A DNA stretch of 64,000 nt from Hippasteria phrygiana (Eukaryota; Echinodermata; Asteroidea; Valvatida; Goniasteridae), in contig JAZGUH010000141.1 in the NCBI GenBank assembly GCA_037893225.1, positions 1-64,000 of the forward strand, written 5' to 3'. Below the pieces are notes generated by a model. The model saw only the letters and a program-made list of their open reading frames with translations. It made no database searches and was not told the DNA's origin. Below, in pieces: positions 60,651 to 64,000 of this stretch. Position 1 is the first letter of the stretch, and every line of letters starts with the position of its first letter. The position numbers and the translations under genes are program-made.

Positions 60651-62466
60651 TACAAAGTGGAGTCTACGAACCCCAAATGCAACGTGGGCGTTATTGTCTC
60701 AATATTGTTTGACTTCTAGCAACAGAAGTACTCAAAAACACAATAAAATAGTCTGTTATCTGATTTTGAACCTTTTGGCACATGACTTGACGGAATCAGC
60801 GAGTTCAAACTCCAAAATTACCATTGTTGAACTTGGCATTGCATGACATACACACAAACCGAGTGACACGACCTCGATAGACCTTTTTCAAGTGTCGTCA
60901 TGGACCACATAGTGTAGTGATAATGAAGTGCTGTATTTAAATGTAGTATACATCATTTGCTTTTGCTGTAATTTTCAGATATAAGTGGATTTGGGGGTTA
61001 GTACTGCAACACTGACCTGTTTAAGGTTTTGTGTGCATAGATGCTGGGAAAACCGCAGTCTGCGTAGAGAGAAAAAAATGTTCTAGTAGTCTAGTTTCCT
61101 GACCATACTTTAGACAAACCAGAGCAATTTATAGACGTCCGGGAATTATAAGGTCGGGGAACTAGACCATTTCCAATGATTGTCGACTTCTATTTACTGA
61201 CAGTCCAGTACGGTATTTTGTAATAATTCAGTAGTTTTGTTTGCAAATAAAAAAGTCACGAGTGCCGTATGCGCACATGTGGTTTAAACCTGCCCCACGA
61301 TACAAGTACAATTATCACTCAAAGGAGCTCCACACATGTTTTTCTACATTCCACGCATATAGCTATTTATAACACACCTCTTGCTGGTTCTTTATCCTGG
61401 TTGGCTGAAACACGGTCACGTGGGATTCACTAATATGGGTGCGTTCGATTAGCTCACACGTGTAAGTGAAACTTACACGAGACCGTTCGATTAGTCATCA
61501 CGTGATACTCGTGTCTGCCCCGGTGTCAACCACCACTACCTCAGCTAGCGAGCGGGTCTCTGGTGGCTGCCCGGGTGTAATGACTTGAACGGCTAGATGA
61601 AAAGGTAAACATGGCGGGGAACTCGAATGTACAGATTGTGATACAAATTGGAAAGCAAAGAGTGTATTTTCCTGACAATGACAAAAGTTGGCGACCAGAC
61701 TGTGCAAATTGTGAATTTCTATAATTATGTCGGCCATGATGGTTACGATTTTGTCGGCAGAGCAGATTGGGTGGGCCTCTGTTAACATTTTACACTTTTT
61801 AAAGTTCCAGTCCTAAACGACCTTTGACCTTAATTTTCCCAGAATACCTAGGCGAATACACCGCAGCGTTCGATTAGCCTCATTTCGTGGCTTCCCGCGG
61901 TGTAACCCCGTGTTTTAAGTGTAAGCTAATCGAACGCAACCTTTGGCTAGTGCATTAAATTTGCGTCAGCGTGAACTAAATGCGCGTCATCGTCAAGACA
62001 TCGCGCTTGCGTAATTTCCCGATTAAAATTTCCCGAGATAAAATTGCTGACGCAATGTCACGCCATGTTACGCGAACGCCCATTCTGATTGAATTTAACA
62101 CGTGCGCGTTGTGCGACCACCTTTTGCGTTTTTAGGTTTCGCACAATCAGTAAATCAAATTACAAAGTGGAGTCAACGAAACTCAAATGCGACGTGGGCC
62201 TTATTGTCTTAATATTGTTTGACTTCTAGCTACCTCATTTAAAGTGATTGTCAACAGAAGTACTGAAAAACACAATCAAATAGTCTGTTATCTAATTTTG
62301 AAACTGTTGGCACATGACTTGACGGAATCAGAGAGTTCAAACTCCAAAATTACCATTGTTGAACTTGGCATTGCATGACATACACACAAACCGAGTGACA
62401 CGACCTCGATAGACCTTTTTCAAGTGTCGTCATAGACCACATAGTGTAGTGATAATGTAGTGCTGT
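60651..62466. repeat. Direct duplication of about 290 bp, 1.2 kb apart
   Basis: 60651-60934 and 62161-62466 align along their whole length (TACAAAGTGGAGTC, TTATTGTCT-AATATTGTTTG, TTGACGGAATCAG, CATACACACAAACCGAGTGA, GTGTCGTCAT). The second copy has about 24 extra bases after GACTTCTAGC. A weaker match to the last part (GACCTTTTTCACGTGTCGTC) is at 34045. Confidence 0.85.
61438..61941. mobile_element. Inverted-repeat transposon remnant (GCGTTCGATTAGC ends)
   Basis: GGGTGCGTTCGATTAGCT at the left and GCTAATCGAACGCAACC at the right are inverted, and GCGTTCGATTAG recurs inside near both ends. About 500 bases without a transposase. No target duplication could be matched, so family assignment (hAT-like) is uncertain. 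Confidence 0.6.
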
Positions 62467-63026
62467 GTTTAATTTAAATGAACCAGTTTAAATAAACAAG
62501 TCATAAACTTTCGTCATATGTACAAATTGATAAAAAAAGAACATGTAAAATTTATCAAAATTGTAAAATGTATGTAATAAAAGTTTAAATAAAAAGTCCT
62601 AAAAGTTGCTTTGATTTACGCTTTTGCCGAAATCAAAGCAACTTTTAAAACTGAGCAGCATGCCATCGAAAAGATAGCGGCTGCTACCGACGTCGTGCCT
62701 GTAGGCCTACTGGACCGCTTGTTAAAACCCCTTGCGTACGGATGACGCCAAATGGCGCAAAAAAAGTGCCACCAGGCCGGATGACGCCTACAGCCGCTAT
62801 TTGTGCAGTTTCAATCCATTGTTGCATTATTGTGTATGTTACGCTTGACCGCACAAACACAATGTGTCATTTTCGCTTGGCTGCACAGGCCGCCCCGGCA
62901 GCGAATTATTTTTTCCCAAATGTCATCCGAATGGATGCATTGTTGAACGCCCTCTATAGTCTTCTAATATACGTACGCATGTTATAGGGCTTGGTATACA
63001 TGAATTCTCGATGTCTGCCGATGTCT

Positions 63027-63100
63027 GCCGATGGCCTAGTGGATACGGTGTTAGACTGAGGTAGAAAGTTGTTGGTTCGAGACCTCAACGTTACCAATTT
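63027..63100 (+). mobile_element. tRNA-like SINE head
   Basis: TGGCCTAGTGGATACGGTG (A-box-like) and GTTGGTTCGAGACC (B box) have the spacing of a tRNA-type promoter, but the sequence does not fold into a clean cloverleaf and continues into a T-rich body. I read it as a SINE head rather than a functional tRNA gene. Confidence 0.45.
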
Positions 63101-64000
63101 TTTTCTCTTCTAATTTCCAGCTTTGGAGGATTTTTTTAAAGGGAAATAAAGTCCGAAATTTCATTACGTTCTAATTCATTTTTTTTCTTTCTAATTTGTG
63201 GCTCCGGAGGTTTTGTATTAAAGGGAAGTAGGGGCCGTGCATAAAGTACGCACGCACGAGGGGGGAGGGGTTGTTGACATTGCGTACACCATGCGTACAG
63301 GGTGGAGGGGGGTCTGAGCCAATGAGTACCGTACGCAAACCGAAAATTTGCTTTTAATGAATTGTCATGAAATCAATGTACTACCGGTATCTCATATAAA
63401 TAACTACCAAGACCAGCTTTTGTTCATCGAAACCAGTTATACCACAATACCCTTCACCCCATGCCAAAAGTAAATTTATCTTCCCAGCGCCACCGCCAGC
63501 CAACTCCGGCCTATTTTTAGACTACAACAAAAAGACTGGTTTACGGTACACCGGAAACGTAGCATTGTACTTGTATCAATTTCACCCGCGTACTGTCCAA
63601 AATCGCTCAAGTACTGGAGGTAAACAAAAGAACCAAAAAAAGATATACGTCTTGTAATCATCTGCCTCTTGTTTAAACACATATTTTAGTGAAAAGCGTT
63701 ATTCACTATCTCAATTGAATAAACCACTCATGAAACGTCAAGAGCAAACTATGCAAAAAATAGTGTATCAGGATATTTTTTCCCCATTTTTGGTTCATGT
63801 CATCATTGACTGCTGTTTTTGTATAAAATATATCACTGTTCAATCATTTCCAGGTCCGTTAATAAAAATGGTATTTTTCTGTCAACATTTTGTGATTTAT
63901 TTCAGTCTTTTGATGCGACTTGCGAATCATACTACTACAGCAGGTGTAGGGGCCTACTGTGACGTTTAATGATGCTAGAATAGGGTAGTCTGAGAAGTGT

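Larger units (their letters stand above)
60447..64000. other. Repeat-rich region upstream of the known PEP synthase-like exons; no gene recognised
   Basis: It contains a direct duplication (60651-60934 and 62161-62466), an inverted-repeat transposon (61438-61941), MITE fragments (61084-61170, 62036-62140), a SINE-like tRNA remnant (63027-63100) and a GTACGC-rich repeat (about 63230-63345). The first exon(s) of the PEP synthase-like gene should lie here or beyond the window, but I could not recognise them. Confidence 0.5.

Noticed and set aside
63027..63100. Functional tRNA gene
   Set aside because: The A and B boxes are present, but the arms do not pair cleanly and the sequence runs on into a SINE-like body.

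Overview
The window is animal genomic DNA with a large virus-like transposon at its left end. Spliced genes with GT-AG introns, an intronless rhodopsin-type receptor and a dense mix of DNA transposons, tRNA-derived SINE-like copies and LINE tails show a metazoan. The frequent AGGCCTA words, long poly-C/poly-G runs and the repeat style suggest a marine invertebrate deuterostome (echinoderm or hemichordate); that placement is inference.

Positions 1 to about 15.4 kb hold most of a Polinton/Maverick (adintovirus-like) element. It has protein-primed DNA polymerase B, a retroviral-type integrase, a genome-packaging ATPase, a double jelly-roll major capsid protein, several small proteins of the kind normally found in Polintons, and three tandem paralogues of a putative structural protein. 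All these frames are open, so the copy is young or was recently active. The left end lies outside the window, and no capsid protease is seen in the part shown. Special features are a 21-unit, 11-bp array carrying GATA motifs, an out-of-frame gene overlap, AT-rich motifs directly upstream of start codons, and a possible -1 frameshift at an A8 run.

From 17.2 to 19.15 kb on + lie exons 2 to 4 of the snRNP core gene SmD1 (SNRPD1). Exon 1 is not found between the Polinton and exon 2, so the Polinton may sit in SmD1 intron 1.

From 22.1 to at least 60.4 kb on - lies a gene of about 30 or more exons for a phosphoenolpyruvate synthase-like (PPDK-type) protein. Its order is an N-terminal accessory domain (60.4-56.1 kb), the ATP-grasp domain (53.8-45.4 kb), a helical middle part (about 40-31.5 kb) and a C-terminal phosphohistidine domain (25.9-22.1 kb). 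I joined it exon by exon using splice sites and codon phase; a few short exons remain unfound. A single-exon GPCR gene on the same strand (26.9-27.95 kb) is nested in one of its introns.

The remaining sequence is intron or intergenic DNA full of mobile elements. Among them are a 945-bp Kolobok derivative with TTAA target sites and a THAP exon, a 415-bp hAT-type MITE with a perfect 8-bp duplication, a 1,368-bp element with long inverted repeats and a perfect 9-bp duplication, an 855-bp element packed with CGTGCGAC-type motifs, several MITE families present two or three times, and a truncated LINE.
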